Positions 13,528 to 19,970 of a stretch of DNA of 64,000 nt are shown here, in pieces. The DNA is from VRUE01 sp963695835. Lineage in GTDB: Bacteria; Actinomycetota; Thermoleophilia; Solirubrobacterales; 70-9. How positions within the stretch are numbered: the first letter of the stretch is position 1; the number at the start of each line of letters is the position of its first letter. The notes beneath the pieces were generated by a model. That model did not search any database, was not told the origin of the DNA, and worked only from the letters and a program-made list of their open reading frames with translations. The stretch lies in assembly GCA_963695835.1 (NCBI GenBank), contig CAVOHR010000003.1, positions 434,001 through 498,000 of the forward strand, in the 5' to 3' direction. A program made the translations under genes and the position numbers.

Positions 13528-14880
13528 CTACCGTCCCGCGAAGAGGGCCTCCTCGGCGAACTGCACAGCCGAGTTGGCTTCGACTTCGACTCCTGCACCG
13601 ATCGTCGGGACGACCTTGAGTTCGGTAACGCCCTTGGGGAAGACGAGATCGCGGCTCGGGTTGTCGGCCTCGAAGTCGAGGACGACGTAGCCGACTTCGG
13701 GCAGGATCAGCCCGTTGTAGTCGTCGGCGTTCTTGTAGAGCAGGTGCTGGACCGGTTTGTAGTTGCGGGGGATCCGGTTGGCGCCGTATTCCATCCGCAG
13801 CTGTTCCCAGGTGGCCGGTTTGATGATCGCGCCGGGCCCATTCTGCATGTAGAAGTAGAGCGCCAGGAGCTCGCCCGAGACGCGGACCAGCGGCACTTCC
13901 ACGTCGCCGTTGTTGGCGAACTGCTTGGTGTTGGTAATGAAGCCGTGCAGCCACTGCAGGTCGGGGACCAGCAGGACGCGGCCTTTGGAGGTCTGGGCGA
14001 AGGGGACGTCGAAGGTCGTCGTCTCGACCATGATCTTGGCGTCGGTCAGTTCGACGCCGGCTTCTTCGGTCAGCGTGAACAGTTCGGCTTTCGAGGGCAT
14101 CTCCAGGTGCAGGGCCGCGTAGGTCTGATCTGACTGCATGAACAGCGAGCCGGTGATCGAGTACCAGTCGTGGACGATCGGCACCTCGTAGATCACGAAG
14201 ACCGAGAATTCTTTTTCTTTTTCGATCGCTTCCAGGGTCGGATCGCCGAAACCGTCGACCGAGGGGGCGGTGGTGATCGGGTCGCGCGGGTTGCGGTAGA
14301 TGCGCGAGTGCCGCGCCCGGCAGTCCAGGCCCGAGGGGGCGATCAGCGAAGTCTGGCCGTTGGCGGTGACGGCGATCTTCTTGAACAAACCCCAGGGCCA
14401 GCGGAAGGTCGGGGTGATCGTGCCTTTGGCGCCGGTCGTTTTCAGCGTCGCTTCGACGGCGATCTGAATGCCCGAGAGGACGCCGACTTTGGCGATCGGG
14501 ATGTCGAGCGCGGTACCGCCGAAGCCGGGGTAGGTTTCGACCTTCTGCGGGACGTCGTTGCGCTCGGTGTTTTCGCTGAACACCTGCGTGTTCATTGCGT
14601 AGGTGCCCTCGGGAGGCAAATTGGTCATGAAGGCGGCGCCGTCCATCCCGGTCGGCATCCGCGCCGAGACCGGGCCGAGGCCGCGCTCGATCATCCGCTG
14701 GACGTGGGGCGCCTCGAGGTCCGCACCGGCGGTCTCCCAGGCCTTGCGCAGCTGGCCGAGCGAGTGGACCTGGCGGAAGGAGCGGGCCCGCCGGCGGCCC
14801 TCGTGCTTGCGGTGGGGCGCCTGGCGGTCGAGGTGGCGGTCCTCGAGGGTGGCCAGGCTGGGGACGAAGTCGCCGCGCAT
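13528..14880 (-). CDS. Major capsid protein, putative double-jelly-roll fold
   Basis: This 450-residue protein has no membrane helix and is strongly beta-rich. The block near residues 140-185 (KGTITPTFRWPWGLFKKIAVTANGQTSLIAPSG, given here in parts: KGTITPTFRWPWGLF, KKIAVTANGQT, LIAPSG) has the pattern seen at the start of the first jelly roll of PRD1-lineage capsids: two strands, then a turn with a small nGq/L..sG motif. A second beta-rich half of similar size follows (around 290-450). Length, the single-copy capsid gene, surrounding mini-membrane proteins, the P9-size ATPase and the absence of terminase and portal all favour a double jelly roll over HK97. This is an inference; a structure prediction would decide it. 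Confidence 0.7.
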   Translation of the reverse strand: MRGDFVPSLATLEDRHLDRQAPHRKHEGRRRARSFRQVHSLGQLRKAWETAGADLEAPHVQRMIERGLGPVSARMPTGMDGAAFMTNLPPEGTYAMNTQVFSENTERNDVPQKVETYPGFGGTALDIPIAKVGVLSGIQIAVEATLKTTGAKGTITPTFRWPWGLFKKIAVTANGQTSLIAPSGLDCRARHSRIYRNPRDPITTAPSVDGFGDPTLEAIEKEKEFSVFVIYEVPIVHDWYSITGSLFMQSDQTYAALHLEMPSKAELFTLTEEAGVELTDAKIMVETTTFDVPFAQTSKGRVLLVPDLQWLHGFITNTKQFANNGDVEVPLVRVSGELLALYFYMQNGPGAIIKPATWEQLRMEYGANRIPRNYKPVQHLLYKNADDYNGLILPEVGYVVLDFEADNPSRDLVFPKGVTELKVVPTIGAGVEVEANSAVQFAEEALFAGR

Positions 14881-14882
14881 CG

Positions 14883-15017
14883 CTAGGCCGCCGTGACGAT
14901 CGAGTGGAAGCCGGGGATGTTGACCCGGGCGTCGAGCTGCTTGGCGAGGTAGATGACGACGAGGGCGATCAGGCCGATCACCAGCATCTGGCCGAGCGTG
15001 TATCCGAAGAGCTTCAC
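14883..15017 (-). CDS. 44-residue membrane protein, first gene of virion operon
   Basis: The GTG at 15017-15015 opens MKLFGYTLGQMLVIGLIALV, then VIYLAKQLD and a short tail ending FHSIVTAA. It is one membrane helix with a small extramembrane part. It lies three bases upstream of the capsid start. No good ribosome-binding site is seen, so it may be leaderless or poorly translated. Confidence 0.5.
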   Translation of the reverse strand: MKLFGYTLGQMLVIGLIALVVIYLAKQLDARVNIPGFHSIVTAA

Positions 15018-15110
15018 GGGAGCGAACCTAGACGGCGCTCTCTGAGCTTGGGAAGGGGGTCCAGGGGTGGACCCCCCCTGCCCCCGGTGGACCCCGGCGG
15101 CGGTTCTGGT
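15018..15110. promoter_or_regulatory. Divergent control region with 9-bp hairpin
   Basis: This 93-base gap separates the virion operon (leftward) from the packaging operon (rightward) and so should hold both promoters. GGGGGTCCA (15055-15063) and TGGACCCCC (15068-15076) form a perfect 9-bp stem with a GGGG loop, and a further GGTGGACCCC follows at 15087-15096. The repeated TGGACCCC suggests a regulator-binding array. I see no clear -10/-35 pair. Confidence 0.45.
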
Positions 15111-15533
15111 ATGACCATAAACGTGCTCGCGATCGCGCTCACGTTCGACTGGGAGGCGATCCGTTGGATCTATGACGCGGTGCGCGGTGAATCACTGCGC
15201 GAGAGGGGCGGCCTGCTGACCGGCGAGGCCAGCGGGCTGTGCAGTGCCGTCCCCGCCCACAACCAGGCAGCCGATCCGCGCTCGGAATTCACGATCGACG
15301 CGGAGCAGCTGGCCAAGCTCAGCGATTGGATCGCCGCGTCGGAACTCGAGCTGATCGGCTCCTGGCATTCGCACCCGAACGGCAACGCGCAGATGTCGAG
15401 CGCCGACGCGGCGATGGCGCGCGCGACCGGGATGCTGCTGATCGTGGCGCCGGCGTCGCCGTGGCAGTGGCGGCTCTGGGATCCGGTCGCCGGCGGCGAG
15501 GTCGGCTTCGCGATCGCCCCGCCGCGGCGCTAG
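15111..15533 (+). CDS. JAMM/MPN-domain metalloprotease
   Basis: This 140-residue protein is the size of a lone JAMM domain. All catalytic residues are visible: E31 in RERGGLLTG, then H86-S87-H88-P89 and S96-x2-D99 (HSHP, six residues, SSAD). JAMM enzymes are zinc isopeptidases or proteases that cut next to glycine or ubiquitin-like tails. It heads the packaging operon. Candidate roles are capsid-protein processing, or reversal of host ubiquitin-like or CBASS Cap2 conjugation during defence. Both are inferences. No NlpC/P60 or tail-assembly partner is present. Confidence 0.85.
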   Translation: MTINVLAIALTFDWEAIRWIYDAVRGESLRERGGLLTGEASGLCSAVPAHNQAADPRSEFTIDAEQLAKLSDWIAASELELIGSWHSHPNGNAQMSSADAAMARATGMLLIVAPASPWQWRLWDPVAGGEVGFAIAPPRR

Positions 15534-15622
15534 GGCGTACGGTGTAGCCGAGTCGAAGCACAGCGCCGGCGCCCTCGGGTTCCTCCCAGATCGAGGTCGC
15601 CGGCGCTAAGCTCCCCTCCTCT

Positions 15623-15970
15623 ATGGCCCGCGGAGGATTCAGCTCGGATCCCGCGGCGCGCAAGCGCCAGGAAGACGGCCTTGCCCGCGGGCGCATGACA
15701 GCAGCTCGGAACGCGCTCGGGATAACGAAGGGGGGGAGTGACGCCGCTGCGCCCGCTGCTGCGGCGCCCCCTCCTCCCGAGCCCACTCCTGCCACGAGTT
15801 CGCGCAAGACGACGCCCGGCGGCTACCCCAAGCCGCCGGCGAAGGCGAAAGCGAAACCGCGAAGGAAGGCAGGCAGTGCCAAACGAGCCAGAGCACCCGA
15901 GCCCCGAGAGCGCCCCGAGCCCAAGCGAGGCGGCTTCCTCGCCGGCCTCAAGCAGGGCCTCTCGATCTGA
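15623..15970 (+). CDS. Lys/Arg-rich disordered protein (115 aa)
   Basis: The product is rich in Ala, Pro and Lys/Arg with almost no predicted structure except a short C-terminal helix (GGFLAGLKQGLSI). It overlaps the next gene by about 95 bases in a different frame, so either its 3' part or the start of the next gene may be misassigned. A DNA-condensing or scaffold role is possible. Confidence 0.5.
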   Translation: MARGGFSSDPAARKRQEDGLARGRMTAARNALGITKGGSDAAAPAAAAPPPPEPTPATSSRKTTPGGYPKPPAKAKAKPRRKAGSAKRARAPEPRERPEPKRGGFLAGLKQGLSI

Positions 15971-16565
15971 GCCGGCCGAACCGCCCGGTTTCGTAGCCGA
16001 TACCGGCCCGGCCTTCGATCCCGAGGCGGCCGCGGAGATACCGCCCGAGCCGCCGCCGGCGGCCGAGCCGGTGGAGTCGGTGCAATGGGAGGAGGAGACG
16101 ATCGCGGCCCTGCTCGGGCTGAAAGGCCGCGCTCTGCACGCCGCGGCCGGCGTCGCCGAGGAGGACTGGCGCTACACCGAGCTCGACCTGGCGGCGATCG
16201 CGCCGCCACTGGCCCGCATCTGCAACCGCTACGAGCCGATTCAGCGCCTCGCCAAGTACAGCGATCCGATGACGCTCGCCTTCGCCCTCGGCGCCTACGG
16301 CGTCCGCTCGCTCGAGGAACGACAGGCCGAGCTCGGCTATCGCGAAGCCGAAGCGGACACGCAGCCGATCGCGGCAGCCGGGGAGCCCGCGGCGCCGGCG
16401 AGCGAGGCACCGCTGCCGGAGACGGCGCCGCGGCAGGCCTCGAGCTTTCCGGCGGCGCCGCCGCCGCCGATGCAGCCGAGCGAGGGCCCGGCGCCGCCGC
16501 CGCCGCCGCGGCCGGCGGAGGCGCCGATCAACCCGACCGAGGTCGACTGGCAGGTGGGCGGGTGA
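15876..16565 (+). CDS. Packaging-operon protein with Pro/Ala-rich arms (229 aa)
   Basis: GTG 15876 follows a GGAAGG ribosome-binding site. Residues of about 70-155 form the only ordered part, a helical domain (WEEETIAALLGLKGRALHAA, ICNRYEPIQRLAKYSDPMTL, GVRSLEERQAELGY). Long proline-rich arms lie on both sides. No family is recognised. A minor capsid or scaffolding role fits the operon. Confidence 0.5.
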   Translation: MPNEPEHPSPESAPSPSEAASSPASSRASRSEPAEPPGFVADTGPAFDPEAAAEIPPEPPPAAEPVESVQWEEETIAALLGLKGRALHAAAGVAEEDWRYTELDLAAIAPPLARICNRYEPIQRLAKYSDPMTLAFALGAYGVRSLEERQAELGYREAEADTQPIAAAGEPAAPASEAPLPETAPRQASSFPAAPPPPMQPSEGPAPPPPPRPAEAPINPTEVDWQVGG

Positions 16566-16828
16566 GCAGCCGCGAGAAGGTGCTGGCGCTGCGCCGGCGC
16601 CTGCTCGAGCTCAAGCCCGAGGATGAGTCCTCGGCGCAGATGCTCCAGGTCCTCGCCGCACTGTCGCCGTTGCTGCTCAAGGCGCTGCCGTCGGATCCGG
16701 CCGAGCTCGATCGCTACCTGCGGATGATCGCCTGGGGCTCGGCCCAGTGCCGCTCCGACGACGCGGCGCCGCTGGGACTCTTCGAATGGAGCGGCGCCGA
16801 GTGGCGCCAGGTGGAGGAAGAGGCATGA
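16562..16828 (+). CDS. Small helical protein upstream of the ATPase (88 aa)
   Basis: The GTG overlaps the previous stop (GTGA) and the stop overlaps the ATPase start (ATGA). It is largely alpha-helical (REKVLALRRRLLELK, MLQVLAALSPLLLKAL). It may be an accessory factor for packaging. No homologue is recognised. Confidence 0.55.
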   Translation: MSSREKVLALRRRLLELKPEDESSAQMLQVLAALSPLLLKALPSDPAELDRYLRMIAWGSAQCRSDDAAPLGLFEWSGAEWRQVEEEA

Positions 16829-17517
16829 GCGGCGTCAACTACAACGAGCGCGTCTTCGTCGCCGGGCCGACCGAATCGGGCAAGTCCGAGCTGCTGAACG
16901 TGCTGCTCTCGCAGTTCGACTGCCAGCGGCTGCTCTATGACACCAAGGGCCACGAGTGGACGATCCCCGGCGTGGAGCCCGTCTCGGATCCGGCGACGAT
17001 CGACTGGAGCCAGCCGGTGATCCACTACGTGACGACGACGACCGACGTTGGCGAGGCCGACGCGGTGTTCGCCCAGGCCGAGCGGCGCGTCGACCTGGTC
17101 GTCGCCGTGCACGAGCTCGGCGACCTCTGCGAGTACCACACCAACAAGACCCCCGCCTCGGTCAACCGCTACCTGGCGCAGGGAGGCGCCAACGGCCGCG
17201 GCTTCCTCGGTGGCTCCCAGGAGCCTGTCGACATGCCCAAGCGGGCCAAGAAGGAGATCAACCACGCCTTCACGATGGCGCCGGCGATGAGCCCCGAACA
17301 CCTACAGGAGGTAGCGAAGATCGTCGGTGGGATCGGCGGCGCCGAGATGGCCGAGGAGATCCAGGCGCTACACCGCGAGCACGGCGATCACTCGTTCGTC
17401 CACTGGCCCCGCGGCGCCCTGCAGCAGCCGACGACCTATCCACCCCTGCCGCCTTGGATGCGTGAGCAGAGCATCGTCCAGCGCCGACGCCCGCATGCCC
17501 GTGAGCGGTCTCGGTGA
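16825..17517 (+). CDS. Genome-packaging ATPase, FtsK/HerA (A32-like) type
   Basis: This 230-residue protein is nearly the same size as PRD1 P9 (about 227). The Walker A is GPTESGKS at residues 14-21. The Walker B position reads VVAVHELGDL (92-101), with His96 in place of the usual Asp before Glu97. GFLGGSQEP (127-135) corresponds to the sensor SQ/TQ segment of the HerA/FtsK family. It lacks the nuclease domain of terminases. In PRD1-type viruses this ATPase pumps the genome through a unique vertex. The unusual Walker B residue should be checked against close homologues. Confidence 0.8.
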   Translation: MSGVNYNERVFVAGPTESGKSELLNVLLSQFDCQRLLYDTKGHEWTIPGVEPVSDPATIDWSQPVIHYVTTTTDVGEADAVFAQAERRVDLVVAVHELGDLCEYHTNKTPASVNRYLAQGGANGRGFLGGSQEPVDMPKRAKKEINHAFTMAPAMSPEHLQEVAKIVGGIGGAEMAEEIQALHREHGDHSFVHWPRGALQQPTTYPPLPPWMREQSIVQRRRPHARERSR

Positions 17518-17777
17518 GCGCGGCAGCCGGCTTCGCGGGCTCGCCCGCAAGCTCGAAGCCGGCGCCGACGATCCCGCCCTTCTACGTGCAAAGCCCCGAC
17601 GAGGAGGAGATCCGCGCCGTCGGCTGGTACATGCGGCGCAGCCGGCGAGGGCGCGCCGTCTTCCTCGGCCACTCGGCGGCCGCGGCGGAGGCCTGGCTGC
17701 GCGAGCTGCTGGTCGAGCAGCGCAAGCGCGAGCAGCGCAAGCGCGCTAAGAGCCGGGTGCGCAAGGGGGGGAAGTAG
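17514..17777 (+). CDS. Small basic protein downstream of the ATPase (87 aa)
   Basis: The GTG overlaps the ATPase stop. A disordered N-terminus precedes a compact part (FYVQSPDEEEIRAVGWYMRR, AVFLGHSAAAAEAWLREL) and a KREQRKRAKSRVRKGGK tail. DNA binding is likely from charge alone. The family is unknown. Confidence 0.5.
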   Translation: MSAAAGFAGSPASSKPAPTIPPFYVQSPDEEEIRAVGWYMRRSRRGRAVFLGHSAAAAEAWLRELLVEQRKREQRKRAKSRVRKGGK

Positions 17778-17779
17778 CC

Positions 17780-18190
17780 GTGGCTGAGCCACGGCCGCCG
17801 AGGCTGCCCGACCCGGCGAGCAAGCCGCGGCTGACGAAGACGGGCCGCCAACTGCGCGATCGCCCGGTCTACAGGCAGAGCGGCGGCGAGGGCTTCGGCG
17901 CCTGGGAAGTGGAGGTGACGCCGCTACTTGGCGCCACCCACACCGGCCGCGGCATCGACAGCCCGCGGCTCAAGCCACGGGCCACCTTCGAGGTTCGGGC
18001 GGCGTACTACGGCCCCGGCCTGCGCGAGTTCGGGAGCCAGCCGAACACGCGGCTGATCCCCCATACCCACACCGAGGACGAAGAGCTGGCGCTGGCGATC
18101 GCTCGGGCGCTGGAGGCGCAGTTGCGTGGCGGCAAGCGCGAACTCGACGTCGTGGCGATCGCGCGCGACGTGGAGCGGCGGCGGGCCTAA
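17780..18190 (+). CDS. Hypothetical protein, last gene of packaging operon (136 aa)
   Basis: GTG 17780 is three bases after the previous stop. The protein is basic at the N-terminus, beta-rich in the middle (FGAWEVEVTPLLGATH, ATFEVRAAYYGPG) and helical at the end. Its last four bases overlap the convergent gene at 18187. No function is recognised. Confidence 0.5.
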   Translation: MAEPRPPRLPDPASKPRLTKTGRQLRDRPVYRQSGGEGFGAWEVEVTPLLGATHTGRGIDSPRLKPRATFEVRAAYYGPGLREFGSQPNTRLIPHTHTEDEELALAIARALEAQLRGGKRELDVVAIARDVERRRA

Positions 18191-18660
18191 CAGGCCGTCG
18201 AATACGGGTGGGACCAACACCACTGTTCCTCTGTTTCTTCATGTTCGAGCTGTTCCCACAAGGCCACGTTTTCGCCTATCTTTACGACACCAAAAAACCC
18301 CAGAGACGAGCTAAGTTCCATCTCAACGGGGACAAGCTTCCCTTCAAGAAGAGCCTGGCACCAAAAGAGTTGACCCTTCCTAGCTCGAACGTGGCTAGGG
18401 CACCGAGCGCCTTCATTTTCCTCCCTGATATACCGATCAGGCGCGGGCAGGCCATACCATTCCGCAGCCTCCTTGAAAGCGCTTTCAGCGGCCCCTTCCA
18501 GGTTGACGTAGTGAAACCCCGATGGCTCCTGCGGTGCGATCGAGTGATGCGTAGGGCCTCCGGCATTTGGCGCCTGAACCGAGGACGAAGAGTAAAACGC
18601 CCATGCCACCGCAGCGCCGCCGACGGCCCCGGTCACAAGAAATACGACTAGCCACTTCAT
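18187..18660 (-). CDS. Secreted or membrane-anchored protein, DUF4333-like
   Basis: This 157-residue protein begins with an N-terminal signal anchor (MKWLVVFLVTGAVGGAAVAW). The extracytoplasmic part has Cys pairs around ARCPSHVRARKGQLFWCQ, then strands ending in VVKIGENVALW. That spacing resembles DUF4333 of actinobacterial lipoproteins, which is a family resemblance judged by eye. It could be a host gene or a provirus moron gene expressed from the lysogen. Its GC content is lower than that of its neighbours, consistent with transfer. Confidence 0.55.
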   Translation of the reverse strand: MKWLVVFLVTGAVGGAAVAWAFYSSSSVQAPNAGGPTHHSIAPQEPSGFHYVNLEGAAESAFKEAAEWYGLPAPDRYIREENEGARCPSHVRARKGQLFWCQALLEGKLVPVEMELSSSLGFFGVVKIGENVALWEQLEHEETEEQWCWSHPYSTAC

Positions 18661-18975
18661 TCTTCATCCGGTATCGGCAGAGTCGGGGAGGTCTTGACCG
18701 CAAGACGCGGCCTCAACGTAAAGACGATTGACCTTCCGCCGTCGCAGCGGCTACAGTGCCCGTATGCCTACCTGCCAGGCACAGCCGCCGTTCGCGCGCA
18801 CCCTCGGGTTTACATATGACTTATTATCGTGCGTTGAAAGGATGATTCGGCCTAAAAGTCTACGCCCGGCCTACTCACTTCTAGGGTTTCCGCCCATTCC
18901 GAGGCCCGATTCGCTCCGACTAGCGCGCCAGACTTGACGCTGCAGCGCTGAACGAGCCGGCGACCACGGTTAACC
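18661..18975. other. Gene-free interval with att-like site B
   Basis: About 315 bases hold no convincing gene. A short open frame on the + strand is shadow sequence with rare codons. The interval contains the att-like direct repeat at 18808-18836 and is more AT-rich than the surroundings. The left arm of a long hairpin begins at 18943. Confidence 0.5.
18808..18836. repeat. att-like site B, hybrid of sites A and C
   Basis: The left half, GTTTACATATGACTTA, matches the site at 1227 with one mismatch. The right half, TTATCGTGCGTTGA (18824-18837), is identical over 14 bases to the 3' end of the hyfI-like gene at 20800-20813. A site whose halves match two different flanking sites is what integrase-mediated joining produces. 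It probably marks the right end of the provirus and the left end of the accessory module. Confidence 0.55.
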
Positions 18976-19009
18976 TCACAGTTCCCGGTCACCGGCTCGT
19001 TGAGCGCTG
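18943..19009 (-). terminator. Long hairpin, probable terminator of the accessory operon
   Basis: The arms 18943-18965 and 18987-19009 are complementary at 21 of 23 positions around a 21-base loop. The right arm includes the last codons of the gene at 18976, so the structure forms at the 3' end of the leftward transcript. There is no U-tract, so it may stabilise the 3' end or be a mobile-element end instead. Confidence 0.5.
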
Positions 19010-19296
19010 AACCTCAGCCGGTCCAGCTGCCAAGCGACAGCCCGCAGGGCCGACCGGGCTCGCTCGTACTCCTCCCGCGAGACCTCGACCACACCGCCGG
19101 CGTTATGGCGCCGGCGCCGGCGCAGCCCGCGCCCCTCGGCAGCGTGATCGGGGCAGTAGTGCCGCGGCGGATGCGAAGTGCGCCACGGAGGAGCCTCAAG
19201 CTCGAACCAGTTGACGGGCAGCTGCTCCGGCGCGGTGATCGCCGTCGCCTCGCAGGCGAAGCACGACCAGCGGACCGCGACGACTTCGACCGTCAC
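18976..19296 (-). CDS. Cys/His-containing small protein (106 aa)
   Basis: WSCFACEATAI and HYCPDHAAEGRGLRRRRR suggest a small zinc-binding fold (CxxC and a CxxH pair) followed by a basic patch and a helical C-terminus. It is the last gene of a leftward accessory operon and is directly preceded by a second Cys-rich gene. The function is unknown. Confidence 0.5.
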   Translation of the reverse strand: MTVEVVAVRWSCFACEATAITAPEQLPVNWFELEAPPWRTSHPPRHYCPDHAAEGRGLRRRRRHNAGGVVEVSREEYERARSALRAVAWQLDRLRFSAQRAGDREL

Positions 19297-19515
19297 TCAG
19301 GACGCGGCCTGAGCAACGCCGGCGACGACCGCGATCACGACCAAGACCGCGAACAACCAGGGAGCGAACTCACGTTCGTACCCCCGCCCACGAGCACCCG
19401 CCAGGCAGTCATCGCAGACGATGTAGCCGGTCAAATCGGGGCGATCAGCCCACGGGTCGACGGCGACGAACGAACGCCGCCCGCAGCGGCGGCAGACCTG
19501 AGCGACCTCGCGCAT
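19297..19515 (-). CDS. Zinc-ribbon membrane protein (72 aa)
   Basis: CRRCGRRSF and CDDCLAGAR form a CxxC...CxxC zinc ribbon in the first 45 residues. A C-terminal membrane helix (LFAVLVVIAVVAGVA) follows. The start overlaps the stop of the upstream gene (TGATG). The function is unknown. Confidence 0.55.
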   Translation of the reverse strand: MREVAQVCRRCGRRSFVAVDPWADRPDLTGYIVCDDCLAGARGRGYEREFAPWLFAVLVVIAVVAGVAQAAS

Positions 19516-19967
19516 CAGCCCTCGCCCCAGGCCGCCGAGTCAAGAGCTCGCTCGATGATCTCCTCGAGATCGACCTCCACCGGATCGATCGTGCCATCCG
19601 CAATCACCAGGCCAAGATCGGCACAACGGCGCCGCTTCTTGAACCAGGTCGCCCTCGACTGCCGGTTCTCACCAGCCTGCTCCAGGAGGAGCCACCCCGC
19701 AACATCAACGGCCTGGCGGGGACTGAGCACGCCCTCGTCCACGAGTTCACCTATGCGAATCGCCAGCTCGGAATCGTCTATCGCTCGACTGGCGAGGAGT
19801 ACGGGTCGAATGGAGCAATTCTGCTGGGTGACGACACTGGCGAGAACGAGGCCGCCTGAGACTTGTCGGTTGGTTCCAGCTGGTTCGCGGCCGACGCGGC
19901 TAAGGTGAGCGTCGGCCGGCCCCAGGCCAACGGCTTGGTGATCGGCGGCGCGTTCGCCCCATGCCAA
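19515..19967 (-). CDS. Putative DNA-binding accessory protein
   Basis: The supported part is the C-terminal 100 residues: IDDSELAIRIGELVDEGVLS, PRQAVDVAGWLLLEQAGE, then ATWFKKRRRCADLGLVIADG, which looks like an HTH pair followed by a basic segment. The open frame extends upstream to an ATG at 19967, but the first 50 residues look unlike the rest and the true start is uncertain. Replication or copy-control proteins of small elements have comparable layouts. Confidence 0.45.
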   Translation of the reverse strand: MAWGERAADHQAVGLGPADAHLSRVGREPAGTNRQVSGGLVLASVVTQQNCSIRPVLLASRAIDDSELAIRIGELVDEGVLSPRQAVDVAGWLLLEQAGENRQSRATWFKKRRRCADLGLVIADGTIDPVEVDLEEIIERALDSAAWGEG

Positions 19968-19970
19968 CTC

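Noticed and set aside
14170..14886. 238-residue + strand frame opposite the capsid gene
   Set aside because: It is an antisense shadow with Asp/Arg/Gly-rich composition and no start signal.
1227..18836. Ordinary tailed (HK97) prophage or a gene transfer agent
   Set aside because: No terminase, portal, capsid protease, tape measure or tail genes are found, and many mini-membrane proteins and an FtsK/HerA-type ATPase are present.
18808..18836. tRNA gene as the attachment site
   Set aside because: I could not fold a tRNA cloverleaf around any of the three repeats.
18728..18937. A 69-residue frame across att-like site B
   Set aside because: It has no ribosome-binding site, low-complexity composition and no coupling to other genes.
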